Below are positions 13,482 to 14,079 of a stretch of 14,079 nucleotides of DNA, one piece after another. Source of the DNA: Spirochaetaceae bacterium. Its GTDB lineage: Bacteria; Spirochaetota; Spirochaetia; DSM-2461. Numbering within the stretch: the first letter of the stretch is position 1; every line of letters starts with the position of its first letter. The stretch covers positions 1 to 14,079 of the forward strand of contig JAEINM010000058.1 of NCBI GenBank assembly GCA_016342385.1, given 5' to 3'. The position numbers and the translations under genes were made by a program. The notes beneath the pieces are model-generated. The model was not told the DNA's origin. It was given only the letters and a program-made list of their open reading frames with translations, and ran no database searches.

Positions 13482-14079
13482 ATGATTAAAAGCACTGGGC
13501 GGATGGTCATTCAAAAATTTAAGAATGTCTCCCATCTTGCAGGGTATTTTTATTATCTCAGTAAAAAAACTTTATACTTTCTCTTTACACGAAAACTCAA
13601 TAGAAAAGTGTTTATTATGCAGCTTCTTTTTACAGGTGTAGAAGCTCTTCCCATCATTGCTTTAATCTCCTTGGGTATCGGTGCTGTTATTATTGTCCAG
13701 GGAGTTGCCATACTTCCTCAATTCGGGCAGGACGAGATGATGTACGATATCCTCATCTTAATTATTGTGCGGGAACTGGGACCGGTTCTAACGGCTTTTA
13801 TTATTACATCCCGTTCAGGAAGTGCCATTACTACGGAATTGGGGAATATGATAGTTTCTCATGAAATTGAAGCTTATGAGTCTACTGGAATAAACCCCGT
13901 AACATATCTGGCTGTTCCCCGATTACTCGGAGTCGTCGGATCGATGATAATTTTAAATGTTTATTTTGATATTTTCGGTCTTTTCGGTTCTTTTATAGTG
14001 ACTTCTATGCTGAACCCTATTCCCATTGATTCTTATCTTATGAATTTATTACAGGTACTGACGGCATGGGATATTTTCA
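13482..14079 (+). CDS. mlaE: MlaE/YrbE-type ABC lipid transport permease, N-terminal part (cut by window edge)
   Basis: A frame open to the window edge encodes 199 residues so far; the family is usually about 250-270. The signature stretch is clear: RELGPVLTAF (97-106), then SRSGSAITTELG (110-121), MIVSHEIEAYESTGINP (123-139) and LAVPRLLG (143-150). MlaE is the inner-membrane permease of the Mla/Mce-type ABC system moving phospholipids between the membranes of diderm cells, normally with an MlaF ATPase and an MlaD substrate-binding protein, expected just beyond the edge. Residues 1-45 form a basic N-terminal region before the first hydrophobic segment. An in-frame TAG lies two codons upstream, so ATG 13482 is the earliest ATG. 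It has no ribosome binding site; Met8 or a coupled upstream mini-frame (13456-13485) may explain initiation. Confidence 0.9.
   Translation, partial: MIKSTGRMVIQKFKNVSHLAGYFYYLSKKTLYFLFTRKLNRKVFIMQLLFTGVEALPIIALISLGIGAVIIVQGVAILPQFGQDEMMYDILILIIVRELGPVLTAFIITSRSGSAITTELGNMIVSHEIEAYESTGINPVTYLAVPRLLGVVGSMIILNVYFDIFGLFGSFIVTSMLNPIPIDSYLMNLLQVLTAWDIF

Overview
The window is AT-rich and carries ordinary bacterial chromosomal genes. Gene content and protein flavour point to a spirochaete of the Spirochaetales (Spirochaeta/Treponema relatives): chemotaxis components, a serC next to a DUF1015 gene, an MlaE-type permease, and several proteins I can only place as spirochaete-like. This assignment is by recognition, not by a search. 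I see no tRNA, rRNA, CRISPR array, insertion sequence or phage gene.

Layout. The left edge holds the start of a histidinol dehydrogenase (hisD, minus strand), preceded by a small FHA phosphopeptide-binding protein on the same strand. Diverging from these are two single-domain response regulators, an unspecified one and a CheY-like one. The second runs head-on into a cheW with only 4 bases between the stop codons. Next on the minus strand is a 735-residue membrane protein whose N-terminal domain resembles an M28 aminopeptidase without its metal ligands. Diverging from it is a 386-residue protein of unknown function that may be a degenerate GHKL ATPase.

The middle holds a serine-metabolism pair, serC followed by a DUF1015 gene, with a perfect 16-bp hairpin directly against the ribosome binding site of the second gene. 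A Ste24-type M48 membrane metalloprotease faces them. A 64-residue zinc-ribbon protein follows, with its own strong promoter and intrinsic terminator. Then come a DeaD/CsdA-type RNA helicase, an alkyltransferase-like DNA repair protein (Trp in place of the reactive Cys), a small lysine-tailed protein, and the first 199 codons of an mlaE-type lipid-transport permease.

How the genes relate. FHA, two receivers and CheW form a signalling block lacking CheA, receptors or phosphatases inside the window, so they must work with kinases encoded elsewhere. SerC and DUF1015 probably share serine synthesis or use. Two convergent pairs (cheY/cheW and deaD/alkyltransferase-like gene) are packed so tightly that the plus-strand terminator lies inside the 3' coding end of the opposite gene. 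The best candidates for something undescribed are the metal-less M28-like membrane protein, the GHKL-like unknown, and the hairpin-controlled DUF1015 gene.
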